Below, piece by piece: positions 48,454-59,400 of a stretch of 64,000 bases of DNA. The notes under the pieces are model-generated. The model did not search any database and was not told the origin of the DNA. It was given only the letters and a program-made list of their open reading frames with translations. Both the position numbers and the translations under genes were made by a program. Numbering within the stretch: position 1 is the first letter of the stretch; each line of letters starts with the position of its first letter. The stretch comes from Cerioporus squamosus (lineage: Eukaryota > Basidiomycota > Agaricomycetes > Polyporales > Polyporaceae), in assembly GCA_022592435.1 (NCBI GenBank), contig JABYQS010000050.1, positions 62,001-126,000 on the forward strand, read 5' to 3'.

Positions 48454-50074
48454 TCATGACGTGATCTTCGGAGACGCAGCCGAGGGAGCATCCGCCCAAG
48501 GCGATTCCTCTCCATCGTAGTAGTTTACCGCCCGCGGTGCGGCGAACAGGAATTGTCCCGGAGCAGACAGAGGTGATGGCACTGGTGATGGGGTAGGAGA
48601 AGGCGAGTCTGCGTCAGCAAGTACGGGTGGGTAGATCTGCAGCGTTGTGCTTGGCGGGGTCGCCACCGGCGCAGGATTTCCCGAGGCTGACGGTTCTGGG
48701 AGGGAAGAGACGAACGTGTCGGTCGACACACCTTCCGTATGGCCAGCTCTCTTCTCCCCGGGCCGCGCATTCGATGAAGACCCAGGAGTAGTGGTAGGTC
48801 CCGGAGTGATTGTCCGCGCAGATTCTGGGACGTCGCCCGGTGGCGGCGTCGGGGTGCTTGGACGCGATTGCGGGGAGGGTATGCCGGACGATGGCGACTT
48901 GATACCCACCGCAGACGAGGACGCGCGGTGTCGCGAGCGTACCTGCGCAGCCGAACCGCCCTCCGCTTCCACTTCCACAGCACTTGACCGTGCGCGTGCC
49001 GCAGCAGTGTCCCGTTCGAACAGACGGAGGACGTTCTTCAATGCTTCGCCCTGTTCCCGTGCTTCCCGCAAGGCTTCCTCGGTCTCTGCGCGTTTCCGCC
49101 GCTCGGTCGCCACCATCTTGTTCGCCTGTACACCAGAGTCGTTGGCAGATGTTGGCGTGTGCTCGCACAGAGACTCACCTCTTCAAACAGGGCTTGTGAG
49201 AGCGACTCCAGCTCCGCCTCCAACGCAGTCTTTGCATCGCAAGCAGACTGGTGCGCCTTCCGCTCCGCCTCCAACTGATGCTTCAGATCCTCCAACTCCT
49301 TGTCCCAGTCTTTCGGCGGCACCAGCGATGGGAGAGAAGCAGACGTGAGATGAGAGCCGTTCAGAACAGGTGACTGCCCGGCAGACTAGGCGTGGGGAGG
49401 ACGGGTGGCTGGACGTGGCATTCGCCCCGTTGCCGTTGCCAAAGCGAAAGCGGAAGAAGCGGTTCTCGTTTGACGGCGCCGGCGAGGGCATCGTCGCTGA
49501 TCGGGGGACAACTGGCGAGTGGTCCGGGGCAGGGAGAAGGCTGCGAGAGCGTTGGGGAGGCGGAGTACTCGGTCGACGTGAGACTGTCCGTGCTGCGCCT
49601 GCGATCCGCCTCGGCCTCGGCCTTGAGGTTCTGCTCGCGGGCACTCATGCGCCGCCAGCCGACGTCCTTGGAGTGTCCGGGATCGCGTTTGAGAGCGTCC
49701 TCGAGCATCTCGTTGTTGGCGAGCGCCATTTGAAGATTGGACTTTGCCAGGGTGAGCTCTGTCTGGAGGTCCGCCTGTGCCTTGTAGGCCTCCTTGAGCA
49801 TAGACGTCTAGATCCATGGGATCACGGGTGAGCGAGTACGCGGCGGGCACGGGAGGAGACGGCGGCGTACGAGCTCTTCAATTCGGTTGATCGTCCTGCT
49901 GAGAGCATACCTCAAGTCTTCCTCTTGCCCTTGAGAATGCACTCTCCTGATATCCCGCAGCTCATCGTCGACTTCATTGAAGTAAGGAGCCTTGGTTGGC
50001 TTCAAGCTGTCGGTGCGCCGCGGAAGGTTACGGTTGGAGGATTGATAGTGCGTCGGGAGCGGCATGTGAATCAT
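48454..50074 (-). CDS. Sec2-like Rab guanine-nucleotide exchange factor
   Basis: Coiled-coil exchange factor for a Sec4/Rab8-type GTPase in polarised secretion. The first exon (ATG 50072-50074, with a second Met three codons on) holds FNEVDDELRDIRRVHSQGQE. It is spliced before SMLKEAYKAQADLQTELTLA, which continues as the coiled coil NLQMALANNEMLEDALKRDP. After a Ser/Pro linker (SNENRFFRFRFGNGNG) comes DWDKELEDLKHQLEAERKAH and the Sec2 hallmark LESLSQALFEEANKMVATER. The C-terminus is Ser/Thr/Pro-rich and disordered, ending DAPSAASPKITS at 48454. The reading frame changes twice within the linker (49,330-49,600): one change could be a 37-nt intron, the other has no matching GT-AG intron that I can find, so exon boundaries there are unresolved. 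Confidence 0.72.
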
Positions 50075-50788
50075 ATGTCTGGTGTACCTTGACTGGTCGC
50101 TTTGCGGGACGTCGCTTCTTTTCCTGGGTTGGCCTTGAATTGGCCTAGCTGAGAGTCGCTCGATGAAAAGGGCGGATGATAGAGCGGAGGAGCGGTGACG
50201 AGATGTATGTACGAATCAGTACGATGGGCCCTGATCGACAAGACCGAGAGAGCGGGACTCAGATCACGACAAGGAGGTAGACGAGTAGAAGATGTGCATA
50301 AGATGCTGATGGGGTCGCTGGCGAGGAGGACGCAGCACAGCTTGGGGGTGGAAGAGAACAAGGCCGGCGGAGAGCAAGACGTGGCTGGGAGGCTGGAGCT
50401 CGGTTCACCAGCCAGGCGCCTCTCTGGCTTGTAGGCTATATACCACGTTCATACCAAACGCTTCCATCTCTCAGTGCAGACATTCCCCATAGTTAGGATC
50501 AAGAGTATGACCGCGGACAGTTTGGCGCAACTACTCTGCACGCTGACTGGTCCTCGCCCGACTGATGATGCCGACTCAATATAACAATCTGCCTGAGTGT
50601 GATGGATGATATTGTGATGCAGGTATGTTGAGGGCACTGCGACGGAATGCTCATTGCTGCTAAGATGAATTGACTACCTGTGAAGCTGCTGTGCAGTGTC
50701 GATGTCTGATTTCAGAGTTTCTGTCCACAAGCTGGCAACAGGGCGAGGCTTCGGTGAGACTGACAAGCATCCCAAACTTCGTGTCGGT
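50075..50788. other. Spacer between the Sec2-like and Elp6 genes
   Basis: 714 nt holding the Sec2-like promoter and the 3' flank of the Elp6 gene. Nothing distinctive is visible. Confidence 0.45.
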
Positions 50789-51672
50789 TTACAGAACGCT
50801 GTTTCCTGTTCCACGCTCGAAGAACATGCTGCCCGAATCTGTGAGTCTATAATGCACCGCAGTACTACGCGAAACAAGGGGAATCCCTGCTTCCGCTGCA
50901 GCTGGTCCCAAGTGTAGCGCCACCTTACGAGGAGGTTCAGTGGAAAACTCAGGGAAGTAGTATATGCGCATACCTGGCCACTGACGGAACCACTCCTCCC
51001 GCTCGAAAGAGGGAAAACATCCATGTGATAGTTGCATAGCTGTAGCAACCGCTTGAAGAGCTCGTCCGGCTCTCCAGGCGTCACGATATGGTGTCGCAGT
51101 ACGAGCGACGCGTTGCGCTAAAACATATCCCGTGAGCTATCGAGCTATAGTGTTCATCGCAGTGCATACCTGTCGGCATGATGCGCATAGGACTCGAGCA
51201 AATCGAGCGATCTCTTCGACTGATACGCCCATCCACTCCATCGAATGGAGGTCGTCCACGATGACAAGCACTTTCTGGTCCGGGTGCGAGACTAACTTCT
51301 GACGGACCGCGTCACATAGGCCTCTAAGAGAGCTCTTCCCTTTTTTCTGCAATGTATGCACATATTCCATGGCGTCGACCGTTGTGACAAGCCCCAAGTC
51401 GAGATGAGCGGCGAGGTTCACGTTCTGCAGACACATAACACTATCAGATATGGTAGGCATGTATTTGAGAGCACTAGTCGTACCGATCGTCCGGCTATAG
51501 CTTTCCATCGCCCTATGTCTTCGGACACGGAGACGAGGAGAGCTGGAGATTGGTGAGATTCCTTCAGATGGGTAGACAGAAAGCGAAGTAGCAGGAAGTC
51601 GGCCGGCGCAAGAAGCTCATCCGTTATAAGGAGGACTTCGCCGGGCAGCGGGAGTGTACTAGGCGGAAACAT
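50789..51672 (-). CDS. elp6: Elongator complex subunit 6 (Elp6)
   Basis: RecA-fold subunit of the Elp4-Elp5-Elp6 ring of Elongator, which modifies wobble uridines of tRNA. The ATG at 51670-51672 gives PLPGEVLLITDELLAPADFL and LLLRFLSTHLKESHQSPALL. SVSEDIGRWKAIAGRS is spliced to NVNLAAHLDLGLVTTVDAME. Then SSLRGLCDAVRQKLVSHPDQ and KVLVIVDDLHSMEWMGVSVE, where the Walker-B-like strand lies. After RNASLVLRHHIVTPGEPDEL comes the C-terminal family block NYHMDVFPLSSGRSGSVSGQ, spliced to VALHLGPAAAEAG and ending LTDSGSMFFERGTGNSVL. As usual for Elp6, no canonical Walker A is seen. The match to several conserved blocks in order makes the call good. Confidence 0.85.
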
Positions 51673-52042
51673 CGCGCAGCTCAGAAGACGATAGCTATGG
51701 TTGGCAGGAAGGAGTCCGATGCAGAGGAGGAATGATGAGTTTCGAAAGAGGAAGGAGAGTTGGGGCTATTGGACAACACGCCCAAACAACCGCTGTGGCT
51801 GAGACGGACAAGAGACGGAGGACCGTCACGCTGCAGCGGCTTAAGTTCCCTGCCTCAGACTGTCTCACATCACGAGTGCTTACACTCCTAGACTTCCTGG
51901 TATACCTACGGAATCGCTGCCACGGACGTGCTGTTGAAGATTGCTCTCGTCTTCAGAGTATAAACACTCGGCTCCTTGCGCAGTATGTGGCAGATGTCTG
52001 AATATCCGCGCGCGAGCTCAAGTATGTCAATGCAGGCCCAGG
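51673..52042. other. Divergent promoter region between Elp6 and COG3 genes
   Basis: 370 nt shared upstream region of two housekeeping genes; no TATA box or repeat stands out. Confidence 0.45.
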
Positions 52043-55000
52043 ATGGCCTCCAGCAGCAAGCGTCCTCCAAATCTGACCTCTCTGACGCCCCACCCGAAGC
52101 CTACCATCAACGTGGAGGAGTGGGAGTCATTGGCACCCATCGGAGACATAGAGGCGAGAAGCGTGAGCTACGTCCAGTCGGCCGGCGAGAGGTCCACTCT
52201 GCCTTGAAGGTGCGTGCATGCTCAGGTTCATGCTCAAGCATCCACTTCATGTACCACGTCAAGTTCAGCGTAGAAGAGTCAAGCTCGTCTTCTCGTCCAT
52301 CCACTCCCACTGTCCGCGGCAAACTTGGCCAGATATCCCGCCCGTCCACACCCAACATCGCCGCCTCACATCGACACACCGCCGCCCATGCTCTCCATCC
52401 CAAGCAACCCATACAGACCCCCCAGCAGTTCTATGACTGGTTCGCGCTCATCGACCGCTCGGTCACCCACAGTCAAGAAGCTCACATACGCGCACACCTC
52501 GGCGCCGTGTCCGACCATCTGGAGACATGCGACAGGATAGTCAGCCGGATAGACGAGATTGACAAGGAGGTCGACGACATGCTTCAGGGTTGGCGGTCGG
52601 TGGAAGAGAGCGGGAGAAGCTTGAAGGACGCTTGCGAGCAGCTGCTGCAGGAGCGGGTGAGTCGTACCTTTCCGCAACGTGTCCTGAGGCCTCTTTCTGA
52701 GATAGAATCGTGTAGGACCGCATACTGGACATGACCGTCGCGATCGACGAGAGGTTGGAGTACTTCCAGGAGCTCGAACATGCAACGCGGATGCTGAACC
52801 ATCCCGGAGAGTCTCTTGTACTGCAGACCGACTTCCTTTACATGGTTGAGCGTGTAGATATTTGCATCGACTACTTGAAGGCTCATGTGAGTTATCTGTT
52901 CTCTGAGCTCCCGTCCTCACACTCACCGGACTACAGCGGCACTTCAAAGAGGCAGAAATATACCTCCTCCGCTTCCAACAGTGTATGACACGCGCTATGA
53001 CCTTGATCAGGATGTACTTCGTTGGGTCACTGCGCGCATTGACGGCTGATGTGTCTCGACGGCTATCGGAGAAGGTGCGCGCCTACCTCCCAAGGGTTGA
53101 ATTGCGATACCTGACAGTAGGAACAGGACGTCTCTACTACTGCTCAAATGCACCTACTGTACACAAGGTTTCAGACTGTTTCAGGTCCCCTTGCCCCGCT
53201 ACTGGCTGAGCTGGAGCGTCGTGCCCAGGCGCATCCCGACGAATTGTCTGCGCTTCTGGCCGAGTGCCACACTGCCTACTTCTCTGCTCGCAAGAGTCTT
53301 CTTGTGAACCGCCTGATGGAGGAAATCAAAGGCCTCGATCCGGCGCGGACGGAGCTGGTGGAACTCGTGAGTAAAAGTCGACGAAGCAACACACTGCGAA
53401 GTCTCACACCGTCCATCAGACCAGGGCTGGATGCAGTTATCTCAAGCAGCTGTGTACGGACGAGTTCACGTTGTTCCGAGCCTTTTTCAACTCAGGTGAA
53501 GAGCAGCTGTAGTGCGTGTGATCGCAAAGCCTTCGTATTGTGTCCGTGCAACTGACTTCGCGATCAGCCAGTACCTCGAAAGCCTGTGCGATTACCTCTA
53601 CGATGACTTACGGCCCCGTATCCTCCACGAACCGCGCCTCACGGCCCTTTGCGAGGTCTGCACAGTTCTGCAGGCGCTCATGGTGCTGGACATTCCCTCG
53701 TTACCAGATTCATCCTCCGACGAAGAGGCAGACCTGGACGAGCTTGCGTTGGACCTCGACCAGCCCAGGCGCCACAAGGGCCTGCGAACGCTCCACATTA
53801 GCCACCTCCTCCAGATGGTCCTCCAGGATGCACAGACACGACTCTTCTTCAAGGCACAGTCTGTCATACAGTCTGAGATAAGGTATTACGTTCCCAAGCC
53901 AGAAGACCTTGCGTATCCCGACAAACTTATCGGTATGTGCACCCGCTACTGTCCATCGACGGCAGGGGACAGAACTAACCTTGACTCGTATAGCCGCACG
54001 GAAGCCCATGACAGGCATGGAAATGAAGGAGAAGCAGAGTGTGAGCCAGATCTTCCAGCTGAAGTCCCTGGACAAGCAGGAAACGTGGTATCCGACACTG
54101 CAAAAGACTGTCTGGGTGCTATCGCAGCTCAAAGACTTCGTCAAGGTACCGCTCTGTGATTCCGCGCAACATCCATACCCCGGTCCCTGACGCGTGCTGT
54201 AGCCCGCCATCTTCGACGACCTCGCCCAAGAAGCAATCAACTACTGTAAGCAGACGCTGGTCAGCGCTGCCGAGACCCTCAAGTCCAAGAATCCGCCGTC
54301 GTCCATCTTCGAGGGCCAGCTCTTCCTCGCGCGTCACCTGCTCATCCTGAAAGAGATGACCCAAAACATCGACCTCGTGCGTCGGAACGTCGACCGAGGG
54401 ATCGACCTATCCGGAGTGAATGGTAAGTCTTAAGTCCGACACCTGCTTCACACGCCGCCCTCCCTTGTTCCTCGTTCCTCGCTCACGCACCTCGGCGGCC
54501 CCCTAGAGACGCTGGTCTCGATGCTCGGCAGGACGACCTCCCTTCTCCCAAACGCCCTCTTGACTTCCCTCGGTATGCCGCGTGACGAAGACCTGGCTGA
54601 CGTCCGCCACGTGAGTGTGCCTTTCTCGAGACCGTGTCCCTCGTCCTGTGTGAACGGCCGCACTGACTGCGCCCTCCCGCGCCCGCGTGACCTGCGTGTG
54701 GTTCGCCGTCCGCAGGGGATCGACCAGGAGCTCAAACAGGCATGCGAGGACGTCATACAGTCCTGCGTCGACGCCGTCTCGGGCGGCACGCGCGCCTGGG
54801 CCGAGCAGATACGCAAGACTTACGCGCTCGACAACGACCCAGTGGGACCGGACGGCAAGCCTGCGCTCCCCCGCATGGACTACTCCCCAGCGCAGGTCGG
54901 CCACTGGGCGAGTGCGCGAGCCGCGCAGTCCATCATCGACTCCATACCCGTCATTCTGGAGCTGCATGTGCACCAAGTTGCAACACGCCTGCGGCTGTAC

Positions 55001-55228
55001 ATCGAGGATGAGCGCACGGTCGACGTGTTGCTGAAGCATGTGCAAGACAGGATCGTGGAGGACTACGCGGTGTTCAACGAGCTCATCTCCAACCTGTACA
55101 ACGGCACCCTGCGGGGCAAAGGACCGACTGAGGAGTACATCCGGGAAAGGGTCATACGAGGTTGCAAAGAGGACTGGCAGAGCAGCCGCGCTACTGCGAG
55201 CAGTAGTAGTACTAGTACACTATCATAA
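52043..55228 (+). CDS. cog3: Conserved oligomeric Golgi complex subunit 3 (COG3/Sec34)
   Basis: Subunit of the COG tether that guides retrograde vesicles within the Golgi. The ATG at 52043-52045 opens MASSSKRPPNLTSLTPHPKP, with a Ser/Pro N-terminus. The Sec34-type domain starts PIQTPQQFYDWFALIDRSVT, continues CDRIVSRIDEIDKEVDDMLQ and LEYFQELEHATRMLNHPGES, then LVLQTDFLYMVERVDICIDY. Further blocks are YLLRFQQCMTRAMTLIRMYF, RFQTVSGPLAPLLAELERRA, CHTAYFSARKSLLVNRLMEE and YQYLESLCDYLYDDLRPRIL. The C-terminal half has KQSVSQIFQLKSLDKQETWY, FEGQLFLARHLLILKEMTQN and EDLADVRHGIDQELKQACED. It ends with a Ser/Thr run at 55228. About ten short introns; length is normal for fungi. Confidence 0.93.
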
Positions 55229-55645
55229 TACCCGTCGGGCGCATGTGCTCCTGCACTCGTCGACCTTGTGCTTGCTCCACGGTCCGAGCGAATAACTCGC
55301 TGACGACAATACTATGATCAGGGATGACTATGAGCTACATTATACAGACACTTCTGGTGAGCAATCAAGATACTAGAGACGACGCCGTACTTGTAGAGAC
55401 ATGAAGTAGATCCGGTCCTGACATGGAAACTTGTGTTGGGGGCGTATAAGCAGTATCCATGTCCGAAAAGATACTGAACGAGCGGCGTGCGTGCGTGATT
55501 ATGACAAGTAATGAGTAGAAGAAGCGGTATCATGAGTATGCGTTACGGTCATCCCAAGACCAAACCCAAAACAAAGGTAGGTAGACGAAGCACAAAGTGG
55601 ACCGCACCGTGCATCCGTCGTCGAAGTGCCAAGAAGGGAGGGGAC
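55229..55645. other. Convergent 3' region between COG3 and the following gene
   Basis: 417 nt between two stop codons; no gene-like frame. Confidence 0.5.
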
Positions 55646-56409
55646 TCACTCTCCCCAGCTCTGGGAGATGTTTCCGACGCCCTCTATTTTGAACTCGGAC
55701 GCGAGGAATGCTGCGTTACGATCCGGCGCAGCATTGGTCTGCACGCCGTTCCCATTGAGCTGGATGAGTCTGTCCTGGCTGGCATCTCCCGGAGTCGACG
55801 GCGACTCGACCTCAAGAACCCCTTCCGAGCCATTCTCGACTTCCTTGCCCTTCCCATTCGCGTCTTCTGTGCCTTCGCCACGCTCTTCACCGAACCGACC
55901 TAGTCGTCCACGCGTCGCGCTTCGTCCTTGCCGTATCCTGCTTCCAGCCAAGAATCCACCTGGACCGCGGACAAGCCGGACGTTCAGAATGGGCCGTCGA
56001 ACGCCGCCGTCTGGATCGGCTTCCGGAGGAAGATAGGATGCATCTCCGGGATGTAGAGAAGAATTGGAACGGCTCGTCTGGATGGACGGGGACGGATCTC
56101 GTGACGCTGCATATGGAGGGTCGTGAGGCTGGTGGGGATATGCAGCGGGAGAAGGAGAGTCGGGCGAAGGGTTCGTCTGGGACGTGGACGAGGTGGGGCG
56201 TGGTGGGGTCGTGTTCGCAGACAGGCTGCGGTCCGTGCGCCCATAGACGGGACGGTTGTGCAAGTTGAACGGGAGCGGCTGGTTCACATTCACCATTTTC
56301 CTGGTGGCAGGTGCAGGGTCGAGGGAGGTATGAGACGGAGGCCGGAGCTGCAGCACAATTAGACGCACCCTTCTTTGGAGCGGACGATGTGCCCGAGCCG
56401 TTCCTTCAT
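55646..56409 (-). CDS. Disordered Ser/Pro/Arg-rich hypothetical protein
   Basis: Two exons, 56369-56409 and 55646-56300, give 231 residues starting MKERLGHIVRSKEGKMVNVN. The splice (donor GTGCGT, 68-nt intron, acceptor CCAG) restores frame between SKEG and KMVNVNQPLPFNLHNRPVYG. The rest is low-complexity: SSTSQTNPSPDSPSPAAYPH, then DGGVRRPILNVRLVRGPGGF and GKGKEVENGSEGVLEVESPS, ending AAFLASEFKIEGVGNISQSW. No known domain, membrane segment or signal peptide is visible. The short folded-looking ends framing a disordered middle suggest a conserved but unnamed basidiomycete protein. An open frame continues upstream of the chosen Met, so a longer N-terminus is possible. Confidence 0.55.
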
Positions 56410-59400
56410 CTTTTGGTGGTCGACGGTGTAGCTTCGCGGACTTCTCGCTCGCGTCAGTGCAGCCCATTCCGCGGAGATGAGGGAACAGAACGCACGGGGT
56501 GACCTCGTCCGCTGGCTGAATGAACGGCGTGCGCTCGTCCGGGCCATTCTGCCATTGTGATGAGCTTCCGCCTGTCTCTTCGAGTTCGCTCCGTGTCTTA
56601 CCGAGTCCGGGGAGCCTGCACGCATGCAACAGCCGAAGACATAGTGGACAACGGCGGCCATGGGGAGGACGTCGCGGGGGGCGACGACAAGGACGCACAG
56701 GCGTGGTCGAGTGCAAGATTTGAGCGCCTCCGAAAGCGGGAATGCCGCTGCTGTCGACGGCGCGCTATCCGGGACGCCGAGATTCCGGGGAAGATGTCGA
56801 TCGGACGCCACCAGTGTACTCAACGCCCGCCACAGGCCCACTTGGCCCTCTCCTCCGTCTCTTATCCCGCCCACCTCTCCTCAGCGGCGTGTCCGTGCTC
56901 CCCGACCCACCACATGCCCGAACCGGCCGCCTCGGTCGCCGAAGCCTGAGCTGCACAATCTGGACCTCGCTATGCTATGATCCGTGTACGAAATGATGTC
57001 AGTCATCGATGCAAATCTCGATCATACCGTTTGCGTTTCAGCCACCTCCACTGCGCTCGAGGTTACTTATCACCAGCACATACTGTACAGCCAGAGTTTT
57101 CCTCGTCTGCTGTCCTCCAGGCCGACTGATAAGGCTGCGACTCACTTTGTCCCTCCGCCAAGTTCAGGAAAGCAGGCGGAAGAGGAGAAGCACGGAGAAC
57201 ATCAATACTGGGATGGCGACACTGAATGTACCGGTTCTCCACCGTCTACGGTCTCATCGGCGGCCGTAGGATGTCCAGGCTGAATGAACATACCGCAGAC
57301 ATGGTGTTGGCTTTCATGGGGAAACCGCACCATCCGAACATATCATCTGAATGGGCTGCACGCCATCTCGTTCACTCACGTCTATGTTCTGACGCGTGAT
57401 GGACGCCGAAGACGCCCTGCATGCGGACAGAACACATACCGCGTGCTAGTCCGTGTAGCCGACCGCTGCGCCCCATGCTGGACTTCGTGTGAACACCAGC
57501 TTCCAGGAGGTCCCTCGCTTGTGCTCGACCGCAAGATCGAGATGGTCACGACAATGCACCGGTAAATTCTCTCGAACGCCATAGGGTACCAGACAGGATT
57601 CTCGGCACCGAGCGATCGTTCGAGCGCACCCTCTGGATCGTTCGAGTAAAGAAAACATTCCAAGCCCGACAGATGGTGAGAGCACCTCGGTGTCATTACC
57701 TGCTGCCAGTATTCTACCGTGACACGTTTGTGTGAGACCGTCCCCGAGGACCTGTCCGTTTAAGTGGGGCGGGAGAGATCTACGCGAATGTCCATATCGA
57801 AGGCCGACGGAGGCAGTACCCTCGAACCGCCACGAAGTCGCAAACAGCCAAGACCACCCTAGTATATGGTTCGCGCAACGCCAATGTTTTTATACAGGCC
57901 CGACGAGACGAAAGAAGGCAGGCGAACTTGGGAGAGGAGGCTTATTCTCGGATGTGCTCAGTCATCCTGCGGAACACCTGCGCATTGAAGGCTTCGCAAG
58001 GATGATCGAGGGCAGCCAAATCTGCCACATTGACACACGGCTGAAAACGACACAGTCGGGTGACCACTCTTCTCCAGCAGGTTCGACCACTGTCCCACCA
58101 CGCCAAGCGCGGCACGAGCAGCTGTCGTCGAATGGCGCGGAAACCTGTCGAGACGTCGGCCGCCTGCCGTGCGTAGACGGACAATTCGTTGTATGGGCTG
58201 GCTGGACTGGCGCAGTCGCAGGGGCAGAGAAAACCTGGCAAATGGTGCCGGAGGCCGGCGCAGTGTCGGACGGGTACCACGACGGTGGAAATGCTCGACA
58301 TAGGACGCGCCCCGAGCATATAGGCCATGGCGGGTGGCGTTCGAGGGGGTCATCGGACCTGAGAGAACGACGCGATGGTTAACGATCACGGATAACATTT
58401 CACCCGACGTCAAAACGCTCCCTAGACATAGAATAGAAGCGTGGACTCGTGGCGAAGGCACTTGGGAGCTCGACGGCGCGTACCGGGCGGGGTGTGAGGG
58501 GAATGAGCGGATATCACTCGGCGTTGTGGATGGGGCGTACGTCCGACGCTCTGAAGCCGCCGCCGAGGCAGGGAGGTTGCCTCTTCTAGCGGCCTTGGTC
58601 TGATAGTCTGTTCTCGGTGGACGTGGCCTTGAAGGAGTGATGTTGACCAACGCCGAGTATATGGCCTACAAACGCTTTCTGGACAACGTTCAACGTATGT
58701 CATCGTCTCGGCTGCGGAGATTATCAGGCGAAACGCTCACCTATTGTCCCTGGCCTCGACCGTACTTTGACCAATCTGAGCGTAGGTACTGAGAGGGGTG
58801 GGCCGACAGCGCCGCAAAGGAGGAGCGCAGCTCAAGGTTGCGCTCGACGAACCTAGTGGATGCATGGATTCGGTACCGAGGCTCTCTCTGCGCGGAGAAG
58901 GTATTCCCACTGGGGGGCGGGATTCGACTCCGCAACGTCCTTCAGGGAAGAAATGGCGCACACCACCGCATCGAATGATCCGCGAGAGGCAGACGCTCCC
59001 ACCGGGGGCTGCCAACTCGAGCCACGGTATATTTATCGCCATTCAATAGCCGGCGCCCTTGCGCTCGGCCTGCCATGTTGGGAGTGCCTTCGATGATCAG
59101 GGCGTTGCCGGAATGTGGCACCACAGCCTCTGGCTTGTTCCCCGGGTCTGCTTCTAAAGCCTCCGAGCGACCAGGTGGACGGCTGACACATGGGCTGGTA
59201 CGCGCAGTTGGCCTTATAAGGGAGCGTCTAGGAGAGGTGTGTAAAAACAAACTTTAGCGGCAGGAGGCGCGTAGACGTAACCGCAGGATAATAGGGCTCA
59301 CAGAAGTCCGTGTCCGTCCCCCGCTTTGGGCACCGCTGGAGGAGGGTATTGTAATCCTGCTGGCAGGTGTAGGCGGTGCCGAGCCCCGCTTCCAGGCGTC

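Noticed and set aside
57958..58650. 230-codon minus-strand frame and an opposing 216-codon plus-strand frame (57732-58382)
   Set aside because: Both are open over the same bases, Arg/Ser/Pro-rich and without motifs, as expected for GC-rich non-coding DNA.
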